Below, piece after piece: positions 1 through 5,045 of a stretch of DNA of 40,139 nt. The notes under the pieces were generated by a model, which was given only the letters and a program-made list of their open reading frames with translations, was not told the origin of the DNA and ran no database searches. The DNA is from a virus. The position numbers and the translations under genes were made by a program. The stretch's first letter is position 1. Each line of letters opens with the position of its first letter. The DNA is taken from positions 1 through 40,139 of IMG/VR virus record IMGVR_UViG_3300025000_000039, one strand, 5' to 3'.

Positions 1-123
1 CCCCTCGGGCTGAACGTGTATCCATGATAGAAAACGCTCGCTTTTATCCCGATGCTGGCTTATCAACTGCTCGCGTTGCGTCTGCGGGGATGGAGTATCT
101 CTAAAAAGGTCAGCCTGAATCAT
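1..123 (-). CDS. Partial left copy of hypothetical protein (5' end)
   Basis: This is the first 41 codons of the protein that is complete at 39830-40135. It starts with ATG at 123-121, overlapping the TGA stop of the gene at 120-335 by four bases, and is cut by the contig end. It should not be counted as a separate gene. Confidence 0.85.
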   Translation of the reverse strand, partial: MIQADLFRDTPSPQTQREQLISQHRDKSERFLSWIHVQPEG

Positions 124-127
124 TCCC
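1..127. repeat. Left copy of 127-bp terminal direct repeat
   Basis: These 127 bases are identical to the last 127 bases of the window (40013-40139). The gene that starts at 123 on the minus strand runs off this end and is complete in the right-hand copy. The simplest reading is a circular assembly with a k-mer sized overlap; the unique genome is then 40,012 bp. Confidence 0.95.
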
Positions 128-335
128 CGCCCCCTTTGCGATCCCCGCAGTAGCTCCGCGCGTCGTCGTCATCCTTCCATGGGTGCGCGAACGCATCCAG
201 CTCCATGCTCGTCTGTTCCGCCCGTGGGTAAACGTGGAACGCGCAGTCCCATGCCAAGCCGTGCATGGCCAAGCCAAGGGCGGGCGTCGGGCACGGGCGG
301 CCCTTGAGCGCGCAGGAGGCGCAATGATCGATCAT
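120..335 (-). CDS. Cysteine-containing small hypothetical protein
   Basis: A 71-residue protein of unknown function. It begins MIDHCASC and has further cysteines at about residues 15, 30 and 63 and an acidic KDDDD patch, so a small metal-binding fold is possible. Its ATG overlaps the TGA of the upstream 35-residue gene (332-439), and its own stop overlaps the ATG of the next gene, so the three are translationally coupled. The first four cysteine spacings do not match a zinc finger that I recognise. Confidence 0.6.
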   Translation of the reverse strand: MIDHCASCALKGRPCPTPALGLAMHGLAWDCAFHVYPRAEQTSMELDAFAHPWKDDDDARSYCGDRKGGGE

Positions 336-439
336 GGCCGGTATCTCGTCGGAGAGCGCACGTCAGGGCCGCAGTAGGCTCCGGCGAGGGCGCGGCAGAG
401 GGCGGATAGGAAGCGGATGATTGCGCGGATGGGCTTCAT
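332..439 (-). CDS. 35-residue basic micro-protein
   Basis: A short open frame starting MKPIRAIIRFLSALCRALAG and ending TRYRP. The start is supported by a good ribosome binding site (AAAGGAG, six bases upstream of ATG at 439-437), and the stop overlaps the next start in an ATGA. The N-terminal half is an amphipathic or weakly membrane-spanning helix with arginines. No family is recognised; the ribosome binding site and overlap are the reasons for calling it. Confidence 0.5.
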   Translation of the reverse strand: MKPIRAIIRFLSALCRALAGAYCGPDVRSPTRYRP

Positions 440-459
440 GGATGCTCCTTTTGGTTATG

Positions 460-630
460 CTATGAGTTGATGTGGACAATAAGCGCCACAATAAACCAGA
501 CTTCAATTGCGAAGCCTAAACCCAATGACCATACTGGGCTTTTTTTCTCTTGCTGTCTCGCAAAAAGAATTCTGTTTGACAAAAGTTGCAAGGCCATAAA
601 ACCTAAACCAATGCTGAAAAATAGTTTCAT
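460..630 (-). CDS. Small two-helix membrane protein
   Basis: A 56-residue open frame starting MKLFFSIGLGFMALQLL. It has two hydrophobic stretches, about residues 3-17 and 36-53, separated by a basic RQQEKK loop, so it should be a hairpin in the inner membrane. GAGG lies five bases upstream of the ATG. It follows the tRNA gene at 646-717 and precedes the 35-residue gene. It is more AT-rich than its neighbours. A holin-like or superinfection-exclusion role is possible, but nothing in the sequence decides. Confidence 0.6.
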   Translation of the reverse strand: MKLFFSIGLGFMALQLLSNRILFARQQEKKSPVWSLGLGFAIEVWFIVALIVHINS

Positions 631-645
631 ACATGCCTCATGAAA

Positions 646-717
646 AGCCGTCGCAAGGAATCGAACCCTGGACCTGCCCCTTACGAGGGGGTAGCTCTAC
701 CACTGAGCTACCGCGGC
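646..717 (-). tRNA. tRNA-Thr (anticodon CGT)
   Basis: Read on the minus strand, the D arm (AGCTC-AGTGGTA-GAGC), anticodon loop CTCGTAA and T arm (CAGGG-TTCGATT-CCTTG) are all present. The anticodon CGT reads ACG. The acceptor stem GCCGCGG/CGACGGC has two internal mismatches (positions 5:68 and 6:67), and position 27:43 is A-C, so the molecule is somewhat degenerate. The discriminator base is T and CCA is not encoded. Confidence 0.75.
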
Positions 718-829
718 GAGTCCCGCGCTTGGCCAACGGCGGCGCGGGGTCTTGTACTCTCGCCCCTGTTCTCGCCGGGGCCGGGCGCCGCTATCTAACC
801 GCCGGGACGAATCACCGTGCGGGGATGTG
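718..829 (-). other. GC-rich structured intergenic stretch
   Basis: No convincing gene lies between the lipoprotein stop and the tRNA. On the minus strand GCGGCGC and GCGCCGC can form an outer stem around an inner CCCC/GGGG pairing. This may end the lipoprotein transcript or be part of the tRNA precursor; there is no clear run of T after it and no convincing -35/-10 pair. Confidence 0.35.
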
Positions 830-1210
830 CTATCTCAGATCGATGTCGGGAATGATTACCGACGGTTTGAATATGACGCGGTAATGCGATGTCGAAACAT
901 CGGCGGCCTCCAACTGTTCAGAAAAGTACGTTACGTTGTCCGACAAGCCTAGGTAGTGCTTGAGGAATTCGCCGTTGTCCGTCTTTACCGTAACCACCAG
1001 ATCGCCGTCCCCATCGACGATTATAGCGAGCCTGCCCTCGATTGTGAGGATGTACTCGCCGTTTATCCCGTTGTAGAAAACCACGCGCCGGGACAGCTCG
1101 AAGTTCTGTTCCGACCGTTCGAGATTGGCACGCGCAACGGTTGCGTCGTTCTCGCACCCCATGAGCATTACCGCCAAGATTACCGCAAGTATTCCGATAG
1201 CCTTTTTCAT
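830..1210 (-). CDS. Beta-sandwich lipoprotein
   Basis: A 126-residue lipoprotein. The signal peptide MKKAIGILAVILAVMLMGC ends in a lipobox (L-M-G-C, Cys19). The mature part (NFELSRRVVFYNGING, IEGRLAIIVDGDGDL, GLSDNVTYFSEQL, ending VIIPDIDL) matches from memory a beta-sandwich lipoprotein common in phages of Gram-negative hosts. The start is chosen because of AAGGAG upstream and because the frame further upstream is the shadow of the neighbouring gene. Lipoproteins of this kind may change the host surface or exclude other phages; that role is inferred, not shown. Confidence 0.85.
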   Translation of the reverse strand: MKKAIGILAVILAVMLMGCENDATVARANLERSEQNFELSRRVVFYNGINGEYILTIEGRLAIIVDGDGDLVVTVKTDNGEFLKHYLGLSDNVTYFSEQLEAADVSTSHYRVIFKPSVIIPDIDLR

Positions 1211-1226
1211 TGCCTTCACTCCTTTT

Positions 1227-1586
1227 CTATGCCTGTTTTGCCGGATTGATCCCCGGCGGGATGTCGTGCCCTTCGTATTCCTTGACAAATCGCTTAACTG
1301 GCGCGTTCCGCCTTGCCCGCTCCCGCTTGGCTTGCAGGCGCTGGAAAGCTTTCCAGTCCTGATCATGGATCGACCGGTACGCCTGCCGCGCCCAGTCCTT
1401 GAGCGTCCGCTTGTACCATCGCCCGATCCAGTCCGAATACTTCTTGCGGAGCTTGGGGAAGAACCGTGCAAGCAACCTCCGCCACCATTTGGCGTAAACG
1501 TCGGACTCACCTTTCTTCCAGAGCCCGCGTCGGTTGGCCTCATGGTTGGCCGCCGCACGCGCCCGCTTCGCCTGTTTGGCGTTCAT
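1227..1586 (-). CDS. Highly basic hypothetical protein
   Basis: A 119-residue protein rich in Arg, Lys and Trp (for example KWWRRLLARFFPKLRKK and IGRWYKRTLKDWARQAYR). It is predicted helical and positively charged, suggesting binding to nucleic acid or to the membrane. The start ATG at 1586 overlaps the stop of the upstream gene (ATGA). No family recognised. Confidence 0.65.
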   Translation of the reverse strand: MNAKQAKRARAAANHEANRRGLWKKGESDVYAKWWRRLLARFFPKLRKKYSDWIGRWYKRTLKDWARQAYRSIHDQDWKAFQRLQAKRERARRNAPVKRFVKEYEGHDIPPGINPAKQA

Positions 1587-1831
1587 CCTTCGCGCTCCTC
1601 TATCATGGAATCGGCAAGTCGGTATGCTTCCTCCGCAGTACATCCGGTACTCGTTGATCCGGTCCAATTGCCCGCATTGTCATGAGCACTTGCTAAACCA
1701 GCAAGCGCCATGCCCGCAAACCAGTCGCGAAGTGACATGCCGCCCATCGCATACGAATCTGGATTTTCAGGGCCTCTACCCATATCTACCGTCATCTGAG
1801 GGAAAGCCGCTCCACCATTATTCCTGTTCAT
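1583..1831 (-). CDS. Conserved phage hypothetical protein (SLRDWFAGMAL motif)
   Basis: An 82-residue protein starting MNRNNGGAAF. It contains the pattern GGMSLRDWFAGMALAG followed by AEEAYRLADSMI, which recurs from memory in small early proteins of many phages without known function. The start is placed at 1831 because a run of G (GGGGGGGG) lies two bases before the ATG and because this ATG overlaps the TGA of the preceding micro-gene. Confidence 0.7.
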   Translation of the reverse strand: MNRNNGGAAFPQMTVDMGRGPENPDSYAMGGMSLRDWFAGMALAGLASAHDNAGNWTGSTSTGCTAEEAYRLADSMIEEREG

Positions 1832-2001
1832 TTCCCCCCCCGCATGATCCGGCGCATCCTGCGGCCCTTCCACGCGGGAGGAAGCCCGGAAAGATTGAAT
1901 AGCCCCTTGCTCGCGCCGGACGCGTTGTTAACTTTTCCGTGCCGCATCGGAATAGTGAAAAACAATGCCAGCACCGCGAAAAACCCCAGCTTTTTGATCA
2001 T
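1828..2001 (-). CDS. 57-residue membrane or secreted micro-protein
   Basis: A short frame starting MIKKLGFFAVLALFFTIP, a signal-anchor-like helix, followed by a basic tail (KGRRMRRIMRGGK). Its ATG overlaps the stop of the VRR-NUC gene (GAGATGATC), and its stop overlaps the next ATG. No family recognised. The clean overlap on both sides is the main support. Confidence 0.55.
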   Translation of the reverse strand: MIKKLGFFAVLALFFTIPMRHGKVNNASGASKGLFNLSGLPPAWKGRRMRRIMRGGK

Positions 2002-2306
2002 CTCACCCCCTCGGCCGAAATTGCCTCGGCCAGATCCTCGACAGAATGCGCGACGACGGCAATCCCGCCCAACTTGCGCACGTCATCCAAAAAGTATCGT
2101 TGCTCCTGCGTGACCTTCCCGCCGGGAATCTTGCACTCTACAGCAAGGAAGCGCCCGCCGCGAAGGCACACGATGATATCCGATGACCCAAGCGAGCCAT
2201 ACGACACGCCGCCGCGCCGCCCGGTGTTGTTGCGGATGACCACGGCGCCGATGGCGCGCAGGTAGTCAAGGCAGTCCTTGACTACAATGCCTTCGGGCGT
2301 GCTCAT
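1998..2306 (-). CDS. VRR-NUC domain nuclease
   Basis: A 102-residue protein that is a single VRR-NUC (PD-(D/E)XK fold) domain. The catalytic core is visible as GSSDIIVCLRGGRFLAVECK (Asp, then ExK) followed by GKVTQEQRYFLDDV. In phages this family cuts branched or structured DNA, such as Holliday-like intermediates, during recombination and packaging. It overlaps its neighbours by four bases on both sides. Confidence 0.9.
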   Translation of the reverse strand: MSTPEGIVVKDCLDYLRAIGAVVIRNNTGRRGGVSYGSLGSSDIIVCLRGGRFLAVECKIPGGKVTQEQRYFLDDVRKLGGIAVVAHSVEDLAEAISAEGVR

Positions 2307-2512
2307 GCCTTGACCCGCTCGCCGAACTCCTTGTGGAAGCGCTCGTTGATCGCCGTATGGAACTTGTCCGCGTCCTCCGGGCCGAATGCGTCCATGAGAG
2401 CCGAGACAGTGGCCGCAGGCTCCGCAAAAGCCGCGGTCACTCCCTGCATATAACGCGCCGATGCTCCCGCCACCAGCAGGTCGTACAGGTCGCGGTGCTG
2501 GTCGGGCGTCAT
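2303..2512 (-). CDS. Small helical hypothetical protein
   Basis: A 69-residue, mostly helical, acidic protein (MTPDQHRDLYDLLVAGASAR, ending FHKEFGERVKA). It lies between the VRR-NUC gene and the gene at 2509-2826 with four-base overlaps at both ends. No motif or family is recognised. Confidence 0.65.
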   Translation of the reverse strand: MTPDQHRDLYDLLVAGASARYMQGVTAAFAEPAATVSALMDAFGPEDADKFHTAINERFHKEFGERVKA

Positions 2513-2826
2513 GCCTCGGCCTCCGGCTGAACCATCTTCATAAAAAACCTTCCGGCTTGACTATTTGAACCGTCGCGCTTGTAAGCAATGGCACTAACAA
2601 TGGCTTCATCAAATGTCCCATACGATCGCGCCGTATCTTTACCATTTATCCAAACATGGTAGGAAATACAATCGGATGGTTCTCCCGTTTTCACGGTGCA
2701 TCCACTTACTTTCCATGGGTGGTACTCGGCTATGGTGTATTCGCGTACATCGTATAACACAACGATTAAACCCCACGAAAACATATTACTAAACCGAATT
2801 TTGGTTATGTCGGTTGTACGGTCCAT
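2509..2826 (-). CDS. Hypothetical protein, second gene of leaderless operon
   Basis: A 105-residue protein (MDRTTDITKIRFSNMFSWGL, ending MKMVQPEAEA). The middle (SYHVWINGKDTARSYGTF, DEAIVSAIAYKRD) looks like a small alpha/beta domain. The ATG shares one base with the TAA of the leaderless gene at 2826-2999 (TAATG), so it should be translated by reinitiation. It is AT-richer than genes further downstream. Function unknown. Confidence 0.65.
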   Translation of the reverse strand: MDRTTDITKIRFSNMFSWGLIVVLYDVREYTIAEYHPWKVSGCTVKTGEPSDCISYHVWINGKDTARSYGTFDEAIVSAIAYKRDGSNSQAGRFFMKMVQPEAEA

Positions 2827-2999
2827 TACGTCTCCACCTCGTCCGGCTCTACGATCAATATGTCCCCCGCAACGGAGACCCGTACATACTCCACCCCGCG
2901 CGCCTGGATGCCGTCAACGAGGTACTGCGGCACCGTGATGACCAGCTGCTTGCGGCCGGTGGGAATTTTGATCCTCTTGATGACCCTTGGTTTGTCCAT
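2826..2999 (-). CDS. AbrB-like small protein, leaderless
   Basis: A 57-residue protein (MDKPRVIKRIKIPTGRKQ, VTVPQYLVDGIQARG, VAGDILIVEPDE). The short beta strands, the VTVP.YLVDG turn and the final ILIVEP resemble a SpoVT/AbrB swapped-hairpin DNA-binding domain. The -10 box TATAAT ends six bases before the ATG, so the transcript should begin at the start codon with no ribosome binding site. It faces the plus-strand genes at 3120 and 3336 across a divergent control region, so it may be the local regulator. The fold call is tentative. Confidence 0.55.
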   Translation of the reverse strand: MDKPRVIKRIKIPTGRKQLVITVPQYLVDGIQARGVEYVRVSVAGDILIVEPDEVET

Positions 3000-3005
3000 G
3001 ACGGT

Positions 3006-3035
3006 ATTATATGGGCATTAATATCTTATTGTCAA
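3006..3035 (-). promoter_or_regulatory. Sigma70-type promoter, leftward (leaderless)
   Basis: Minus-strand TTGACA (3030-3035), an 18-base spacer and TATAAT (3006-3011): both hexamers are perfect. Only six bases separate the -10 box from the ATG at 2999. Confidence 0.85.
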
Positions 3036-3067
3036 CGTATTTTTATAATTATATTACTATCCCTCTA

Positions 3068-3096
3068 TTGACAATCGTAACCGGTTATGGTAAAAT
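3068..3096 (+). promoter_or_regulatory. Sigma70-type promoter, rightward
   Basis: TTGACA (3068-3073), a 17-base spacer and TAAAAT (3091-3096). It drives the only two plus-strand genes. Its -35 region (TTGACAAT) and that of the leftward promoter (ATTGTCAA, 3028-3035) form an inverted repeat. Confidence 0.8.
3078..3087. promoter_or_regulatory. Candidate operator palindrome
   Basis: TAACCGGTTA is a perfect 10-bp palindrome lying in the spacer of the rightward promoter. A dimeric repressor bound here would block that promoter. The binding protein is unknown; the AbrB-like protein at 2826-2999 or the XRE protein at 38101-38280 are candidates. Confidence 0.45.
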
Positions 3097-3119
3097 TTAT
3101 ACCAGATTTGGAGGCCAAA

Positions 3120-3278
3120 ATGGACGAAATTGATAGCAAGCTGGATTTGATTGCAAAGATGCTTGATGATCTCAGGCAGGACACGACGACCTCTCCGAGG
3201 GCACACGCTCGGATACAGGCCGCTTACAATGCAGTAATCAAGGCCCAGGCGTTTGAATTGCGAGACAAGGGCAAGTAA
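3120..3278 (+). CDS. Small coiled-coil protein
   Basis: A 52-residue protein (MDEIDSKLDLIAKMLDDLRQ, then ARIQAAYNAVIKAQAFELRDKGK) with a heptad-like N-terminal helix. GGAGG lies five bases upstream of this ATG, which is why a longer frame from 3087 is not chosen. It is the first gene after the rightward promoter. Function unknown; its position suggests a role in regulation. Confidence 0.65.
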   Translation: MDEIDSKLDLIAKMLDDLRQDTTTSPRAHARIQAAYNAVIKAQAFELRDKGK

Positions 3279-3335
3279 TCGCAGATGGCCGCCTCCGGGC
3301 GGTCTGCCGGTCCAAACCGGCAAAGGATGGAGAGG

Positions 3336-3590
3336 ATGATGGTACAGCTTTTAAAAGACGGGAGACGAATCTGCTCGCGTCACTGGGACGAGGCATTTGG
3401 CAGTCTGGAGCCGGTGATGGGATGGATCGCCGGTGAATGCGACTTTTGCGCGAAGGCCGCCGCCTCCGCTCTCGGCCGCAAGGGCGGGCTCGTCCGGTCC
3501 GCCGCCAAGTCGGCCGCCGCAAAGGCGAACAACGCGGCGCGCAAGCTCAACGGCAAGCCGGAGGGAGGGCGGCCTCGGAAGATCAAGTAG
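3336..3590 (+). CDS. Cys-containing, Lys/Arg-tailed putative regulator
   Basis: A protein of about 84 residues (MMVQLLKDGRRICSRHWDEA, GECDFCAKAAASALGRKGG, ending NGKPEGGRPRKIK). It has a CxxC pair preceded by an isolated Cys and His, and the tail GGRPRK resembles an AT-hook. A hairpin with arms GCCGGT and ACCGGC (3306-3321) lies just before its AAAGG ribosome binding site. The second ATG (3339) is an equally possible start. Probably DNA binding, unproven. Confidence 0.65.
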   Translation: MMVQLLKDGRRICSRHWDEAFGSLEPVMGWIAGECDFCAKAAASALGRKGGLVRSAAKSAAAKANNAARKLNGKPEGGRPRKIK

Positions 3591-3623
3591 TCCCCGTCTC
3601 CGGCATGACCCGGATGGACCGCC

Positions 3624-3661
3624 CTCCCCTGTCGGGGCTCGCAATGGGCGCCACGGGGGAG
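3624..3661. terminator. Candidate bidirectional terminator
   Basis: CTCCCC (3624-3629) and GGGGAG (3656-3661) can pair, with CCCC-TGTC-GGGG as an alternative hairpin inside. The site lies between the convergent ends of the plus-strand gene (3590) and the lysis cassette (3665). There is no strong T run on either strand. Confidence 0.35.
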
Positions 3662-3664
3662 TGT

Positions 3665-4141
3665 TTACTTCAGCGCCGCCACGGCCCCCAGCGAGGCCGC
3701 CACGCATCCGGCGATGATTGCCGCGCCCCGCCATAGCCGGACGCCTTGGCGGGCCGCCTGAGCGTCACGGAGGGCTGATTCCAGCTCCTTCCGGGCCGCT
3801 TCCCGTTCCTCCGTCCGCAAGGATTCCAGCTTCGACAAGCGCGCCTCCGATTCCGTCAAGGAGCGCGTCAACCCTTCCGCGATAGCTTGCGACCTTTGAA
3901 GCTCGGTCAACAGCAGATCGGAGTCCGTCCCCCAGTCGCTTACCAACTGCCGCAGAATCTGCCAGTTGTCCGCGAAGCCCGGCAAGCTCGGCATCGGAAG
4001 CGGCGGTTGCGGCGGCGTGCTCTGAAGCGAGGGCGTCGGCGCGTTCGCGTCCTGCGGCCATGCCGAGGTAGCAGCCGAACAAAAAAGAAGAACCGCAAAG
4101 GACAGCGACAAGGAAAAATCTCTCAATCGCCTTTTGCACAC
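3665..4141 (-). CDS. Spanin-like protein with signal peptide and C-terminal TM
   Basis: A 158-residue frame with a GTG start directly after the holin stop. It has a signal sequence (FSLSLSFAVLLFCSAATSA), a Pro-rich linker, a long charged coiled coil (LTESEARLSKLESLRTEERE) and a C-terminal membrane helix (GAAIIAGCVAASLGAVAA). N-terminal export plus C-terminal anchor is the layout of a unimolecular spanin, but Phe precedes the Cys, so the lipobox is not canonical. It overlaps the gene at 3765-4145 in another frame for about 375 bases. The GTG start is uncertain; an internal ATG at MPSLPGF is an alternative. Confidence 0.6.
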   Translation of the reverse strand: MCKRRLRDFSLSLSFAVLLFCSAATSAWPQDANAPTPSLQSTPPQPPLPMPSLPGFADNWQILRQLVSDWGTDSDLLLTELQRSQAIAEGLTRSLTESEARLSKLESLRTEEREAARKELESALRDAQAARQGVRLWRGAAIIAGCVAASLGAVAALK

Positions 4142-4145
4142 TCAA
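3765..4145 (-). CDS. Inner-membrane spanin-like protein
   Basis: A 126-residue protein with an N-terminal membrane helix (FFLVAVLCGSSFLFGCYLGM) followed by an Ala-rich coiled coil (ASEHAAATAASDAELAGLR, RLGDGLRSAVDRASKVASY). This is the usual plan of an i-spanin (Rz-like), which joins an outer-membrane partner to open the outer membrane at lysis. The start is a TTG overlapping the TGA of the holin gene, or a GTG two codons later. The sequence is read in a different frame from the gene at 3665-4141. Confidence 0.7.
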   Translation of the reverse strand: MSVQKAIERFFLVAVLCGSSFLFGCYLGMAAGRERADALASEHAAATAASDAELAGLRGQLADSAAVGKRLGDGLRSAVDRASKVASYRGRVDALLDGIGGALVEAGILADGGTGSGPEGAGISPP

Positions 4146-4351
4146 GCCCCCTTGTTCAATCCGTCCTGAAAGAACTTTCCCTTGACCCCGTTGTCGGCCA
4201 CATTGCCTACGATGTACATGGACGCCAGCGCAACTACCGCGGTCATGGCCGGACCCTCGGAGTCGGCCTTGAAGATTACCGCGCTCACAAGGTAGATGAC
4301 GAGGATCGCCAGCAGGGAATAGACGAAAGCCTTGCCCTTGGTGATTTTCAC
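4142..4351 (-). CDS. Holin
   Basis: A 69-residue protein with two membrane helices (AFVYSLLAILVIYLVSAVIF and MTAVVALASMYIVGNVAD) and a charged C-terminus (GKFFQDGLNKGA), the plan of a class II holin. It would form the membrane hole that starts lysis. The GTG start at 4351 overlaps the TGA of the DUF261 gene; the frame further upstream is a shadow of that gene. Position between the DUF261 gene and the spanin genes supports the call. Confidence 0.75.
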   Translation of the reverse strand: MKITKGKAFVYSLLAILVIYLVSAVIFKADSEGPAMTAVVALASMYIVGNVADNGVKGKFFQDGLNKGA

Positions 4352-4767
4352 GCCATTACCCAAAACACGCGGCGGGAGACGATCTTCCCGTGCTTCACCG
4401 TCTGCGAATCTTCCAGGCTGTCCCAGTCGGGCAGGCGGAAATGTCCCGTCACCATTCCGGTTTGCTTGCGCTCCCATCGGTCAACCACCCATTCGCCCGA
4501 GCGCGGCGCATAGTCCGGGGCGGCCTTGGCAATGGCCCACGGACGCCCGGTCATCCTTGAGAGAAATACATCAGGTCGGATTACGAAAAAGTTTTCGTCG
4601 TCACCCGCGCCGCCATAGTGGATAAGTCCGCGCTCTATGGCATCCTCAAGGGCCGCCATCGGGTAGACCTTGCTACCCATTACGCGCTCGGCAATCTCGA
4701 TGAGACACAGAGCGTAGCAGGCGGATTCGCCCGCCTCGGCAAGGAAAGTCTGTATACCGCTTTTCAT
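4348..4767 (-). CDS. DUF261-like putative lysis peptidase/amidase
   Basis: A 139-residue protein starting MKSGIQTFLAEAGESACYAL. The ESACYALC motif near residue 16 and the TGHFRLPDWDSL segment near residue 110 give a Cys and a His in the order of papain/NlpC-like enzymes. I recognise the pattern as the DUF261 family of Borrelia and Treponema, from memory. In this cassette it is a good candidate for a cell-wall hydrolase. The stop overlaps the holin start and the ATG overlaps the upstream stop. The catalytic reading is inference. Confidence 0.7.
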   Translation of the reverse strand: MKSGIQTFLAEAGESACYALCLIEIAERVMGSKVYPMAALEDAIERGLIHYGGAGDDENFFVIRPDVFLSRMTGRPWAIAKAAPDYAPRSGEWVVDRWERKQTGMVTGHFRLPDWDSLEDSQTVKHGKIVSRRVFWVMA

Positions 4768-5045
4768 ACCGCCTCCAGTTTGCGTTCTATCCGCTCAAGC
4801 GCGCCGAGTACGTGCTTCATGTCGGTCTTCAGCTCGGCAAGGTCGATGTCGGTGCATTTTGACGTTTCCTCCAAAAGGTGGAGCTTGTCGAAAGCGTGGT
4901 CGATGTCTTTCCGCAACTGCGCAATGTCGGCCTGTTTTTTCCCTTGGTCCATCGCGTTGATCCGCCTTTGGTTGTAGAACCCGTAGATTGCGATCAATCC
5001 GAGAATAAGCGAAAGCCACGGAAGGATCAAGGATGGATCGGTCAT
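4764..5045 (-). CDS. XhlA-like membrane-anchored coiled-coil protein
   Basis: A 93-residue protein with one N-terminal membrane helix (SLILPWLSLILGLIAIYGFY) and a long coiled coil (DIAQLRKDIDHAFDKLHLLE, ELKTDMKHVLGALERIERKL). This resembles haemolysin XhlA-type proteins found next to holins. The start at 5045 is set by GGGAGG nine bases upstream and by the ATGA overlap with the tail-spike stop. It is the first gene of the lysis cassette. Confidence 0.7.
   Translation of the reverse strand: MTDPSLILPWLSLILGLIAIYGFYNQRRINAMDQGKKQADIAQLRKDIDHAFDKLHLLEETSKCTDIDLAELKTDMKHVLGALERIERKLEAV

Noticed and set aside
633-952. Plus-strand frames across the tRNA-Thr region
   Set aside because: They run through the tRNA and the lipoprotein gene in antisense and have no coding signals.
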